The notes beneath the pieces were generated by a model. The model made no database searches and was not told where the DNA came from. It saw only the letters and a list, made by a program, of their open reading frames with translations. 64,000 nucleotides of DNA, taken from NCBI RefSeq assembly GCF_000240165.1, contig NC_017586.1:3162001-3226000 (forward strand), written 5' to 3'. Made by a program: the position numbers and the translations under genes. Position 1 is the stretch's first letter, and every line of letters begins with the position of its first letter. Below, piece after piece: positions 1 to 9,022 of the stretch. Source of the stretch: Streptantibioticus cattleyicolor NRRL 8057 = DSM 46488. GTDB lineage: Bacteria; Actinomycetota; Actinomycetes; Streptomycetales; Streptomycetaceae.

Positions 1-1013
1 ACGCCGGCGCCCCGTCCGGGACCGCGCCCGAGGGCGCACGCGCCGAGGTCATCAACTCCGACCTCGCCAACGAGCCCGGCCTCGACCCCAGACACCGCGA
101 GGTCGCCGCCCACCTGGGCTTCCACGCAAGCTACGGGCTGCGGCTGGCCGCCGAGGGCGCCGGACACCTCGGCGCCGTCCTGTGGCTGTACGACGAGGCG
201 GGCCAGCCCGGCGAGCGCCAGCGCCACCTGGCCGGGCTCTACGTCCGCTGCGCCGCCGCCCATCTCGCCCGCCAGATCGAACTGACCCGGGCCCGGGACA
301 CCGTCGCCGTACTGCGCGAGGAACTCCTGCCGAGCCGGCTGCCGAGGGTGCCGGGGGTACGGATGGCGGTCCGGCACCGCACCGGACCGCTGGGCGGCGG
401 CGACTGGTACGACGCGCTGCCGCTGCCGGAGGGCGCGCTGGGGCTCACGGTCGGCGGGGTGACCGGTTCCGGGCCCAGCACGGTGGCGGCGATGGGCCGG
501 CTTCGCGCCTCGCTGCGGGCGTACGCGGTGATGGAGGGCGAGGATCCGGTCGCCGTCCTGTCCGACCTGGAGCTGCTGCTGCGGCTGACCGAGCCGGCCC
601 GGGCGGCGACCGCGCTCTTCGCCTACGTCGAGCCCACGGCACGGCACCTGCTGATGGCGGGCGCCGGGCACTGCCCACCGCTGATCGTCGGCGCCCACCG
701 CACCGAGTACGTGGAGACCTCGCTGTCGGCGCCGCTGGCCATGCTGAGCTGCTGGGAGGCGCCCAGTGTGGAACTGGACGCCGCGCCGGGAGAAACCGTA
801 CTGCTGTACACCGACGGGCTGCTGCACCGTACCGGCGAACCGGTGGACCGGGCGTTCGCGCTGCTGCACGCGGCGGCGGCGGGCGCTCCCCGGACGGCCC
901 GCGCGGACCCCGACCTCCTCGTCGACCACGTGCTGGAGGTGTGTCTGCCGGACGGACGGGACCGGATGGACAGCCCGGAGGACGTGGTGCTGCTGGCCGC
1001 GCGGTTCGACTGA
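1..1013 (+). CDS. SpoIIE/PP2C-type phosphatase-like protein, 5' end cut by window
   Basis: The reading frame is open from base 3 to TGA at 1011-1013 (336 residues visible), so the N-terminus lies outside the window. The first ~100 residues look like the end of a GAF sensor domain and run into a helical linker. A PP2C_SIG domain of the SpoIIE/RsbU kind follows. The first metal motif GGDWYD is intact. The second motif, normally IGDVxGHG, reads VGGVTGSG, so the metal-binding Asp is Gly. The last motif, usually DDxT/A, is SPEDVVLL. Family members dephosphorylate anti-anti-sigma factors. This copy may be weak or inactive as a phosphatase (inference). An RsbW-like ATPase at 2727-3188 is close by and could belong to the same partner-switching circuit. 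Confidence 0.85.
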   Translation, partial: AGAPSGTAPEGARAEVINSDLANEPGLDPRHREVAAHLGFHASYGLRLAAEGAGHLGAVLWLYDEAGQPGERQRHLAGLYVRCAAAHLARQIELTRARDTVAVLREELLPSRLPRVPGVRMAVRHRTGPLGGGDWYDALPLPEGALGLTVGGVTGSGPSTVAAMGRLRASLRAYAVMEGEDPVAVLSDLELLLRLTEPARAATALFAYVEPTARHLLMAGAGHCPPLIVGAHRTEYVETSLSAPLAMLSCWEAPSVELDAAPGETVLLYTDGLLHRTGEPVDRAFALLHAAAAGAPRTARADPDLLVDHVLEVCLPDGRDRMDSPEDVVLLAARFD

Positions 1014-1058
1014 ACGGACGGCGGACCCGGAGCGCCTATGTCGTGGGCATGATCCGAG

Positions 1059-1085
1059 TTATCCACAGGCGGGACGTTGTCCACA
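1059..1085 (+). other. Pair of DnaA boxes upstream of pepP
   Basis: TTATCCACA at 1059-1067 and TTGTCCACA at 1077-1085 lie in the same orientation, 18 bp start to start, in the gap between the phosphatase gene and pepP. Both match the streptomycete DnaA box consensus TTNTCCACA exactly. They sit just upstream of the likely pepP -35 element, so DnaA binding could affect that promoter (inference). Confidence 0.6.
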
Positions 1086-1093
1086 GGGTGGCG

Positions 1094-1121
1094 TTCACGG
1101 ATCCCCGCACATGCTTACGAT
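1094..1121 (+). promoter_or_regulatory. Probable pepP promoter
   Basis: TTCACG at 1094-1099 and TACGAT at 1116-1121 are separated by 16 bp, which fits a housekeeping sigma promoter. It would give a leader of about 25 nt containing the GAGGAGG ribosome-binding site at 1139-1145. Confidence 0.4.
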
Positions 1122-1151
1122 GGCAATCGTCCAAGTGCGAGGAGGCATGAC

Positions 1152-2633
1152 GTGGCCGAGGAGCGCGCCCCGGAGAACACCGAAGGCGGACCCGAGACCG
1201 ATCGCCCCGCCGACCAGGCGGAGATCAAGCAGCGGAAGAACGGCCTGTACCCGGCCGTCTCCGACGAACTGGCCGAACTGATGAAGTCGGGCTGGGCCGA
1301 CACCGAGCTGCGCGACCTGCGGCCGGCCGACCAGGCCGAGTACGCCGCCGAGCGCCGCGCCGCGCTCTCCGCCCGCTTCCCCGGGGAGCGCCTGGTGATC
1401 CCGGCGGGCAACCTCAAGACGCGCTCCAACGACACCGACTACCCCTTCCGGGCCTCATCGGAGTACGTCCACCTCACCGGTGACCAGACGCAGGACGCCG
1501 TGCTCGTCCTGGAGCCCGAGGGCGACGGCCACCGGGCCACCGGCTACCTGCTGCCCCGTTCCAACCGGGAGAACGGCGAGTTCTGGCTGGACGGCCAGGG
1601 CGAGCTGTGGGTCGGCCGGCGGCACAGCCTCGGCGAGGCCGCCGTGCTGCTCGGCCTGGAGTGCCACGACGTACGCGAGATCGCCGACCACCTGCCCGAC
1701 GACCAGGTGCCCACCCGCGTGGTGCGCGGCTACGACGCCGGGGTCGAGCGGATCCTCGACGGCCGCACCGACGCCGGGCGCGACGAGGAGCTGAAGACGT
1801 TCCTCAGCGAGCTGCGGCTGGTCAAGGACGCCTGGGAGATCGGTGAACTCCAGCGGGCGGTCGACTCCACCGTGCGCGGCTTCGAGGACGTGGTGAAGGT
1901 CCTCGACAAGGCCGAGGCCACCTCCGAGCGCTACATCGAGGGCACCTTCTTCCTGCGCGCCCGCGTCGAGGGCAACGACGTCGGATACGGCACCATCGCC
2001 GCCGCCGGCCCGCACGCCACCACGCTGCACTGGGTGCGCAACGACGGCCCGGTCCGCTCCGGCGACCTGCTGCTGCTCGACGCCGGCGTGGAGACCACCT
2101 CGCTCTACACCGCCGACGTCACCCGTACCCTGCCGGTCTCGGGCACCTACACCGAGCTCCAGCGGAAGATCTACGACGCGGTGTACGAGGCCCAGGAGGC
2201 CGGTATCGCCGCGGTACGGCCGGGCGCGAAGTACCGCGACTTCCACGACGCGGCGCAGCGCGTGCTCGCCGTCAAGCTGGTCGAGTGGGGGATCCTCGAA
2301 GGCCCCGTCGAGCGCGTGCTGGAGCTCGGCCTCCAGCGCCGCTGGACGCTGCACGGCACCGGTCACATGCTCGGCCTCGACGTCCACGACTGCGCCCAGG
2401 CCCGCACCGAGACCTACGTGGACGGCACCCTGGAGCCCGGCATGGTGCTCACCGTCGAGCCCGGTCTCTACTTCCAGGCCGACGACCTGACGGTGCCTCA
2501 GGAATACCGTGGCATCGGCGTCCGGATCGAGGACGACATCCTGGTCACCGAGGACGGCAACCGCAATCTGTCGGCGGCGCTCCCCCGCCGTTCCGACGAG
2601 GTCGAGTCCTGGATACGGGGGCTGCGCGGCTGA
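1152..2633 (+). CDS. pepP: Xaa-Pro aminopeptidase (aminopeptidase P, M24B)
   Basis: Cytoplasmic metallo-aminopeptidase that removes an N-terminal residue preceding proline. GTG at 1152 is chosen because GAGGAGG (1139-1145) sits 6 nt upstream; the frame is open further upstream but has no better site. The 493-residue product has an N-terminal AMP_N domain (roughly residues 60-200) and a C-terminal pita-bread domain. The five dimetal ligands can be picked out: Asp in LLLLDAGVE, Asp in TADVTRT, His in HGTGHMLGLDVHD, Glu in TVEPGLYF and Glu in GVRIEDDILVT. The first ~35 residues are acidic, charged and probably disordered. It is transcribed alone behind two DnaA boxes and converges with the next gene. 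Confidence 0.95.
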   Translation: MAEERAPENTEGGPETDRPADQAEIKQRKNGLYPAVSDELAELMKSGWADTELRDLRPADQAEYAAERRAALSARFPGERLVIPAGNLKTRSNDTDYPFRASSEYVHLTGDQTQDAVLVLEPEGDGHRATGYLLPRSNRENGEFWLDGQGELWVGRRHSLGEAAVLLGLECHDVREIADHLPDDQVPTRVVRGYDAGVERILDGRTDAGRDEELKTFLSELRLVKDAWEIGELQRAVDSTVRGFEDVVKVLDKAEATSERYIEGTFFLRARVEGNDVGYGTIAAAGPHATTLHWVRNDGPVRSGDLLLLDAGVETTSLYTADVTRTLPVSGTYTELQRKIYDAVYEAQEAGIAAVRPGAKYRDFHDAAQRVLAVKLVEWGILEGPVERVLELGLQRRWTLHGTGHMLGLDVHDCAQARTETYVDGTLEPGMVLTVEPGLYFQADDLTVPQEYRGIGVRIEDDILVTEDGNRNLSAALPRRSDEVESWIRGLRG

Positions 2634-2726
2634 GCCGTCGGCTTCCACGGCGTGTCCCCGGCCGGTCCCGCGCCGGTCCGGGGGCGGCCGGCCGGGCCGG
2701 GGCGCGCGGGGCTCGTCCTCACCCGG

Positions 2727-3188
2727 TCAGGACGCCTTGAGCAGGGCGTCGTCACGCCACTTGAGCACCTTGTCGAAGCTGACCACGGCTCCGCTGCCGG
2801 GCTTGTTGCGGAACTGCACGTGGTCGACGAGGGCCTCGATGAGGAAGAGTCCGCGGCCGTGCTCGGCGTGCTGATGCGGCGTCGGCTGGGCGGGCCTGGG
2901 GCGGACGGGGCGGCGCCGGGTCAACGGCAGCCCGGGGCCGGAGTCGGTGACCTCGATGTGGCACCGGTCGCCCTCGATGTGGGCGGTGACCCGGTATTCG
3001 CCGGACGCGGATTCGGTGTCCCCGGCGTGTTCCACCGCGTTGGCACACGCCTCCGACAAGGCGACGGACAGGTCGTAGGAGATGTCCGGGTCGACCCCGG
3101 CGGTCTCCATGGTGCCCAGCAGAAGCCGGCGGGCGAGCGGAACGCTCGCAGCTTCGCGCCGCAAATGGAGAGACCACCAGATGCTCAT
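2727..3188 (-). CDS. RsbW-like anti-sigma/HATPase_c_2 protein
   Basis: A 153-residue single-domain GHKL ATPase of the type found in actinobacterial anti-sigma factor/serine kinase proteins. Visible motifs are the N box (ALSEACANAVEHAG), G1 (DSGPGLP) and G2 (HGRGLFLIEALVD). A basic, proline-rich loop (about residues 112-128) replaces the usual lid. It starts at ATG 3188 with an AGGAGG-type ribosome-binding site. Such proteins bind a sigma factor or phosphorylate an STAS antagonist, but no sigma or STAS gene is adjacent, so the partner is unknown. The SpoIIE-type proteins at the window start and at 24016 are candidate opposing phosphatases (inference). Confidence 0.85.
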   Translation of the reverse strand: MSIWWSLHLRREAASVPLARRLLLGTMETAGVDPDISYDLSVALSEACANAVEHAGDTESASGEYRVTAHIEGDRCHIEVTDSGPGLPLTRRRPVRPRPAQPTPHQHAEHGRGLFLIEALVDHVQFRNKPGSGAVVSFDKVLKWRDDALLKAS

Positions 3189-3664
3189 GCTCCAGCCTCC
3201 TGGCTGCGGCTCGACATACGGATACGTATTGCCGCGAAGTTCTCCTCATAAGCCTGCCGTTGATGTGAAGCCGCTCATTCGGCGGACGCGGAAGGTGGAC
3301 GGCAGGGGGTATGGGCCACTGCGACGGACGGTGGCCGCGGATACGGCGCCCGGTACGGACCGGGCCTGGTGAACGTACGGCCCCGGCGCCGGACGGACGC
3401 CGGGAGAACGGCCTGGCGCGCAGGCCGGTGGCGGTATGCGGCGGCCCGGCGGCACCCGGGCGGATGCGTACCGGCACCCCGAGACGCCGGGGTACGTAGC
3501 CGCCGGCGCCCTGGAGGCGCCGGGCGGGAGTGGACCGGTCCCGGCGGACGCCGGGTGGACGAGACGTAGGTCGCCCCGGACGGGCCGGGTGCGACGCGGA
3601 CGGCGCCCCGGAGGGACCGGGCGGGCCGAGCACCCTGCCACGGGTGGCGGAAGGGAGGGGTGGG
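3189..3664. other. Non-coding gap between divergent genes
   Basis: 476 bp separate the ATPase gene (leftward) and the membrane protein gene (rightward). The left edge holds an AT-richer patch with a repeated CGTAT motif (about 3214-3232), probably promoter sequence for the leftward gene. The rest is very GC-rich with no frame that looks coding. Confidence 0.5.
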
Positions 3665-4480
3665 ATGATGACGGCCGTCATGACTGCCCCCCTGCGTGCC
3701 GACGCCGGCCTGCGACTGCTGAGGGCCGCGGTGTTCGCCGCGGCCTGCGTGACGCTGTCCGCGGCCGGGCACGCGATGGCTTCGGGCGACACGATCCCGC
3801 TGTGGGCGTTGCTGGCCGGCTGGGCCGCGGTGACGGCCGTCGTCGCGCCGTTGGCCGGACGGGAGCGTTCGCTGCCCGGCATCGCCACCGCCATGGCGGC
3901 CGGCCAGCTCGGCCTGCACGCGCTCTTCAGCACCGGCCAGTGGTGTGCCGGGGCGGCGGGCGGTCAGGGGGCGGGCCGCGGCGAGCAGCTGATGGCGTTC
4001 GCCGGACGGCTGCTGTGCAACGCGCACCTGACGCCGATGACCCCGGGCCGTGCCGAGCACGTCATACGCCAGGCCGGTATCGACCCGGCCGCCGTGATCG
4101 GTACGTCCTCCTCCGCCGGTGGCGCGATGGCCCCGGGCGGGCACGCCATGACCGGTGCGATGGGGTACACGCTGCCGATGCTCTGCGGGCACCTGGTGGC
4201 CGCGGTGATCGCCGGCTGGCTGCTGCGGCGGGGCGAAGTGGCGCTGTGGCGGCTGGTGCGGCTCTCCGCGCAGGGCGCCCGGACGCTGGCCGGGACGCCC
4301 GGGTGGCGGATGGTGCTGGCGGCCGTCAGGGTGCTGGCGCTGGTCGCCGGGGTGCTCGCCGAACGGCTCGGGGCGGTACGGGCACGGCGCGCGGCGGAGC
4401 GGCCGGTGCGTCCGCGCGCGGTGGCGCTGCGCCATTCGGTGGTCCGGCGCGGTCCGCCGCTGTCCGCCGCCGCGGTCTGA
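3665..4480 (+). CDS. Integral membrane protein at the head of the copper cluster
   Basis: A 271-residue protein I cannot assign to a named family. ATG 3665 follows GGAGGGG (3654-3660); ATG 3668 is an alternative. Hydrophobic segments at roughly residues 15-35, 40-60, 75-90 and 170-190 predict four or more membrane spans, and the last ~70 residues are Arg-rich and probably cytoplasmic. A Met/Gly/His-rich loop (PGGHAMTGAMG, about residues 155-168), Cys near 97 and 118, and His residues could bind metal. It lies directly upstream of ycnI and the sco-PCuAC-copCD-dyp genes and is conserved there in streptomycetes, as I recall. A role in copper handling is inferred from position only. Confidence 0.8.
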   Translation: MMTAVMTAPLRADAGLRLLRAAVFAAACVTLSAAGHAMASGDTIPLWALLAGWAAVTAVVAPLAGRERSLPGIATAMAAGQLGLHALFSTGQWCAGAAGGQGAGRGEQLMAFAGRLLCNAHLTPMTPGRAEHVIRQAGIDPAAVIGTSSSAGGAMAPGGHAMTGAMGYTLPMLCGHLVAAVIAGWLLRRGEVALWRLVRLSAQGARTLAGTPGWRMVLAAVRVLALVAGVLAERLGAVRARRAAERPVRPRAVALRHSVVRRGPPLSAAAV

Positions 4481-4573
4481 CCGGCTCCCCGGGGCGACGT
4501 CCGGGAGGGGGCCGGGGCGACCGTGCGCGCACGTCACCCGAACCACCTCTCACCCAAGTGGAGTCATCGCATC

Positions 4574-5290
4574 ATGACCACGTCACGTCGTCGTACCCTG
4601 CGCCGGGCCTCAGCGGTCGGCGCGGTTGCCGGAGCGAGTGTGCTGCTGCTCGCGGCGCCCGCGTTCGCGCACGTCACCGTCCAGCCGGGGCAGGCCGCCA
4701 AGGGCAGCTACAGCACGGTGTCGTTCAAGGTGCCCAACGAGCAGGAGAAGGCCAACACGGTCAAGGTCGAGGTGAACTTCCCGGCCGACGAGCCGCTGGC
4801 GTCGGTGTCGACGCAGCCGGTGCCGGGCTGGACGGCCACCGTCACCAAGAGCAAGCTGGCCAAGCCGATCACCACCGACGACGGCCAGGTCACCGAGGCC
4901 GTCACCAAGATCACCTGGACCGGCGGGCAGATCAAGCCGGGCGAGTTCCAGCAGTTCCCGGTCTCCCTGGGCCCGCTGCCGACCAACACCGGCAAGCTGG
5001 TCTTCAAGGCGCTCCAGACGTACGACGACAACCAGGTCGTCCGGTGGATCGACGAGCCCACATCGGGCGGCCCCGAGCCGGCCAACCCGGCGCCGACGCT
5101 GGCCCTCACCGACGCCAAGGGCGACAACGGCGCCGGCGGGCAGCAGAGCGCCGCGCCGAAGTCGTCCGACGACAGCGACACCACCGCGCGGGTGCTGGGC
5201 ATCGCCGGCATCGTCGTGGGCGCCGCGGGCGTGGCGTTCGGCGTGTTCGCCGGGCGCAGGCGGTCCGGCGGCGGTTCCGCCGAGGCGTGA
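4574..5290 (+). CDS. ycnI: YcnI-family (DUF1775) copper-binding exported protein
   Basis: A 238-residue exported protein. The start at ATG 4574 gives a signal peptide with a twin-Arg-like basic N-terminus, a hydrophobic core and cleavage after AFA. The mature protein then begins HVTVQPG. That N-terminal His is the conserved copper ligand of the YcnI family. The DUF1775 domain covers about residues 34-170. A Ser/Asp-rich linker leads to a C-terminal membrane helix (about 208-228) and an RRR anchor, so the protein is held on the outer face of the membrane. YcnI proteins are described as Cu(II)-binding chaperones. Its place beside PCuAC, Sco and CopC/CopD genes supports that role. Confidence 0.9.
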   Translation: MTTSRRRTLRRASAVGAVAGASVLLLAAPAFAHVTVQPGQAAKGSYSTVSFKVPNEQEKANTVKVEVNFPADEPLASVSTQPVPGWTATVTKSKLAKPITTDDGQVTEAVTKITWTGGQIKPGEFQQFPVSLGPLPTNTGKLVFKALQTYDDNQVVRWIDEPTSGGPEPANPAPTLALTDAKGDNGAGGQQSAAPKSSDDSDTTARVLGIAGIVVGAAGVAFGVFAGRRRSGGGSAEA

Positions 5291-5960
<670 letters not shown>

Positions 5961-6662
5961 ATGCGTACAACTACGACCGACCAGCACCCGATGGCCGTCG
6001 GCGCGCGGAAGGCGGCCGGGCGGCGGCTGGTGGGCTGCGCCGCGCTGGTCGCCGCGGCGGCGCTCACGCTGAGCGCGTGCGGCGGCTCGTCCGACGGGAA
6101 CAAGCCGGTGGTGTCGGTCTCCGCCTCGGCGACCAAGGCCGCGGTCACCCTCGACCAGCCCAAGGACAAGCCGGACCTGGTGCTGACCGACACCCACGGC
6201 AAGCGGTACGACCTGGTCAAGGAGACCGCGGGGAAGCCGACGCTGCTGTACTTCGGCTACACCCACTGCCCCGACGTGTGCCCGACGACCATGGCCGACA
6301 TCGCCAGCGCCAAGCACCGGCTGCCCAAGGCCGACCAGGACAAGCTCCAGGTGGTCTTCGTCACCACCGACCCCGAGCGCGACACGCCCAAGCGCCTCGG
6401 CGAGTGGCTGGCTCCGCAGGACCCCGCCTTCACGGGGCTGACCGGGGACTTCGCCACCATCCAGGCGGCGGCGCGCAGCCTAGGCGTGTTCATCGACAAG
6501 CCGGTCAAGCAGAAGGACGGCAGCTACAGCGTCCAGCACGGCGCCGAGGTCTTCGCCTTCTCCCCCAAGGACGACAAGTCCCACTTCCTCTACACCTCAG
6601 GGGTCAGCGCCGATCAGTTCGCGGCCGACCTGCCCAAGCTGATCAAGGGAGAGACGCCGTGA
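5961..6662 (+). CDS. sco: Sco/SenC copper chaperone lipoprotein
   Basis: A 233-residue lipoprotein that delivers copper to cytochrome c oxidase or to other cuproenzymes. ATG 5961 is used because it gives a complete lipoprotein signal with lipobox LSAC (Cys about 40). The Sco thioredoxin fold follows, with the copper-binding CPDVC (CxxxC) near residue 96 and the distal His in VQHGAEVF near 194. The family's usual length is ~200-230 residues. It is the first gene of a four-gene block in which each gene overlaps or nearly touches the next. In S. lividans the matching Sco protein accepts copper from ECuC (the PCuAC protein) and serves morphogenesis (established there; transferred here by synteny). 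Confidence 0.93.
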   Translation: MRTTTTDQHPMAVGARKAAGRRLVGCAALVAAAALTLSACGGSSDGNKPVVSVSASATKAAVTLDQPKDKPDLVLTDTHGKRYDLVKETAGKPTLLYFGYTHCPDVCPTTMADIASAKHRLPKADQDKLQVVFVTTDPERDTPKRLGEWLAPQDPAFTGLTGDFATIQAAARSLGVFIDKPVKQKDGSYSVQHGAEVFAFSPKDDKSHFLYTSGVSADQFAADLPKLIKGETP

Positions 6663-7150
6663 CGCCGACCACCCGCCGCGCCATCCGCCCGACCGCCCGC
6701 TGGGCCCTGGCCACGGCCGCGCTCGCGACGGCGGCGACGGCCCTCACCGGCTGCGGCGGCAACGCCTCCGGGACCGCCGCCGCACCGCAGCTGAAGGTCA
6801 GCGGCGGTTACGTGCCGCAGCCGCCGATGGCCGACATGGCCACCGGTTACTTCACCGTCACCAACACCGGGGCGGGGGATGACCGGCTCACCTCGGTCAG
6901 CAGCGACCTGGCGCCCGAGGTGACGATGCACAGCACGCAGGGCGGGGCGATGCGCGCGGTGAGTTCGTTCCCGGTGCCGGCGAAGGGCCGGCTGGTGCTG
7001 AGCACCGGCGGCAACCACCTGATGCTGATGAAGCTGAAGCGCCGTCCGGCCGTCGGTGACAAGGTCTCCTTCCAGCTGCACTTCGCCAAGTCGGCGCCGA
7101 TAACCGTGGAGGTCCCCGTCGAGCCGGCGTCGTACCACCCGAAGGGCTGA
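6659..7150 (+). CDS. PCuAC (DUF461/ECuC-like) copper chaperone lipoprotein
   Basis: A 163-residue periplasm-side Cu(I) chaperone. GTG 6659 overlaps the sco stop (GTGA), so the two are translationally coupled. Lipobox LTGC places the acylated Cys at residue 32. The PCuAC copper motif H-M-x10-M-x21-H-x-M is represented by His in VTMHSTQGGAM and by HLMLM. Family proteins pass Cu(I) to Sco and to the CuA site of cytochrome oxidase. The product ends in SYHPKG with no membrane anchor. Next to Sco and CopCD, its role as the extracellular copper carrier is well supported. Confidence 0.93.
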   Translation: MTPTTRRAIRPTARWALATAALATAATALTGCGGNASGTAAAPQLKVSGGYVPQPPMADMATGYFTVTNTGAGDDRLTSVSSDLAPEVTMHSTQGGAMRAVSSFPVPAKGRLVLSTGGNHLMLMKLKRRPAVGDKVSFQLHFAKSAPITVEVPVEPASYHPKG

Positions 7151-7156
7151 TCCGCG

Positions 7157-9022
7157 ATGAGGGCCAAGCGGCTGCTGATCGTGCTGGCGGCGGTGGTCAC
7201 CGCGCTGCTGGCCGGCGCGGTCCCCGCCTCGGCGCACGCCGCCCTGCTGAAGACCGACCCGGCGCAGAACTCGGTGGTGGCCACCGCGCCGACCGCCGTG
7301 ACGCTGGGCTTCTCCGAGGGCGTGCTGCTGTCGGCCGACTCGCTGCGGGTGCTCGACCCGGCGGGCCGGCCGGTGCAGCAGGGCGCCGCGCACCACGCGC
7401 CGAGCGGGTCGGACACCGCCACGGTGGCGTTGCGCGCGGGGCTCGCCAGGGGCACGTACACCGTGGTGTGGAAGGCGGTTTCGGCGGACAGCCATCCGGT
7501 GTCGGGGGCCTTCACGTTCTCGGTGGGCGCGCCGTCGAAGACCTCGGCGGTGGTGCCGCAGGAGCCGGCCGGCGGCGGGGCGGTCGGCACGCTGTACGGC
7601 ATCGGGCGCTGTCTGGCGTATGCCGGTTTCGCCGTGATGGTCGGTGTGTCGGTGTTCCTGACGGTGTGCTGGCCGCGTGGGGCCGGGCTGCGGGTGATGC
7701 AGCGGCTGGCGGTGTCGGGGTGGGCCGCGATGGTGGTCTCGACGCTGGCGTTGCTGCTGCTGCGCGGGGCGTACGCGGACGGGGCCGGGCTCGGCAAGGT
7801 GGCCGACCTGGGGCTGCTGCGGTCGGCGGTGGAGACCCGGCCGGGCGGCGCGCTGGTGGCCCGGCTGCTGCTGCTCGCCGCCGCGGCGGCCTTCCTGTCG
7901 GTGCTCTTCGGGGCGTACGGACGCCGGGACGATCCGCGTGAGCGGCGGGACCTGGCGTTCGGGCTCGGGGTCGGCGGCGCGGTGATCGCCGTCGGCATCG
8001 CGGCCACCTGGGCGATGGCCGAGCACGCCTCGGTGGGCATACAGCCGGGCGTGGCCATGCCGGTGGACGTGCTCCATCTGCTCGCCGTGGCCGTGTGGCT
8101 CGGCGGTCTGGCCGCGCTGGTGACGGCGTTGTACCGGACGGCCGGGGTGGACCGGGGCGCGGTACGGCGGTTCTCCCGGACCGCGTTCGGCTGCGTGTGC
8201 GTCCTGGTGGCCACCGGGGTGTACCAGTCGTGGCGGCAGGTCGGCTCCTGGCACGCGCTGACGGCCACCGCGTACGGGCGGCTGCTGCTGGTCAAGCTCG
8301 GGCTGGTGGCGGTGATGGTGGCCGTGGCCGGGGTGTCGCGGCGGTGGACCGGCCGGCTGGCGGAGAGCGCGCGGCCGATCGCGGAGGCCGAACCGACGGC
8401 GGTCGCCGAGGCGGAGCCCGAGCCCTCCGGCGACCCCGCGCGCGCCGCTCAACTCGCCCGCCAGCGCGCCGCGATCGCCACCGCGCGGATCCGCCGGGCA
8501 CGCGACGCCGACCCGGCCCGCTCCGGGCTGCGCCGCTCCGTGCTGGCCGAGGCCGCCGTCGCCGTCGCCGTGCTCGCCGTCACCACCGTGCTCAGCGGCA
8601 CCGAACCGGGCCGCGCCGCCCAGGCCGCGGCCGGCGCCGGCGCCGTACCGGCTTACCAGGGGCCGGCGTTCGTCACCTTCCCGTACGACACCGGCGGGCC
8701 GCACGGCAAGGGCATCGCGGCGCTCCACCTCGACCCGGCGCGGACCGGCCACAACGAGCTGCACCTGGAGCTGGCCGACCCGGCGGGCAAGCCGGTGGAC
8801 GTCCCCGAGGTGCGGGTGGCCTTCACGCTGGACGGCGGCGCCAGGAGCGGCGGCGCCGGGGCGATAGGGCCGCTCCCGGTCCCCCTGGAACACCTGGACA
8901 CCGGTTCCTGGGCGTCGACGACCGTGCAGCTGCCGTTGGCGGGCCGCTGGCAGGTGTCCGTGACCGTACGCACCTCCGACATCGACGAGGTGACCGAGAC
9001 GAAGGAGGTGACGGTCGGCTGA
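7157..9022 (+). CDS. CopC-CopD fusion copper transport protein (YcnJ-like)
   Basis: A 621-residue fusion. Residues 1-26 form a signal peptide ending ASA, and the mature protein starts with His, the CopC Cu(II) ligand. The CopC beta-sandwich spans about 27-125 and includes SADSHPVSGAF near 112. A CopD-type membrane domain of about eight helices covers about 150-400. A charged cytoplasmic loop (about 400-455) leads to one more helix and an extracytoplasmic beta domain (about 490-621). CopD-family proteins move copper across the membrane; YcnJ imports it. The gene starts 6 nt after the PCuAC stop and its own TGA overlaps the next ATG (TGATG), so it sits mid-operon. Confidence 0.93.
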   Translation: MRAKRLLIVLAAVVTALLAGAVPASAHAALLKTDPAQNSVVATAPTAVTLGFSEGVLLSADSLRVLDPAGRPVQQGAAHHAPSGSDTATVALRAGLARGTYTVVWKAVSADSHPVSGAFTFSVGAPSKTSAVVPQEPAGGGAVGTLYGIGRCLAYAGFAVMVGVSVFLTVCWPRGAGLRVMQRLAVSGWAAMVVSTLALLLLRGAYADGAGLGKVADLGLLRSAVETRPGGALVARLLLLAAAAAFLSVLFGAYGRRDDPRERRDLAFGLGVGGAVIAVGIAATWAMAEHASVGIQPGVAMPVDVLHLLAVAVWLGGLAALVTALYRTAGVDRGAVRRFSRTAFGCVCVLVATGVYQSWRQVGSWHALTATAYGRLLLVKLGLVAVMVAVAGVSRRWTGRLAESARPIAEAEPTAVAEAEPEPSGDPARAAQLARQRAAIATARIRRARDADPARSGLRRSVLAEAAVAVAVLAVTTVLSGTEPGRAAQAAAGAGAVPAYQGPAFVTFPYDTGGPHGKGIAALHLDPARTGHNELHLELADPAGKPVDVPEVRVAFTLDGGARSGGAGAIGPLPVPLEHLDTGSWASTTVQLPLAGRWQVSVTVRTSDIDEVTETKEVTVG

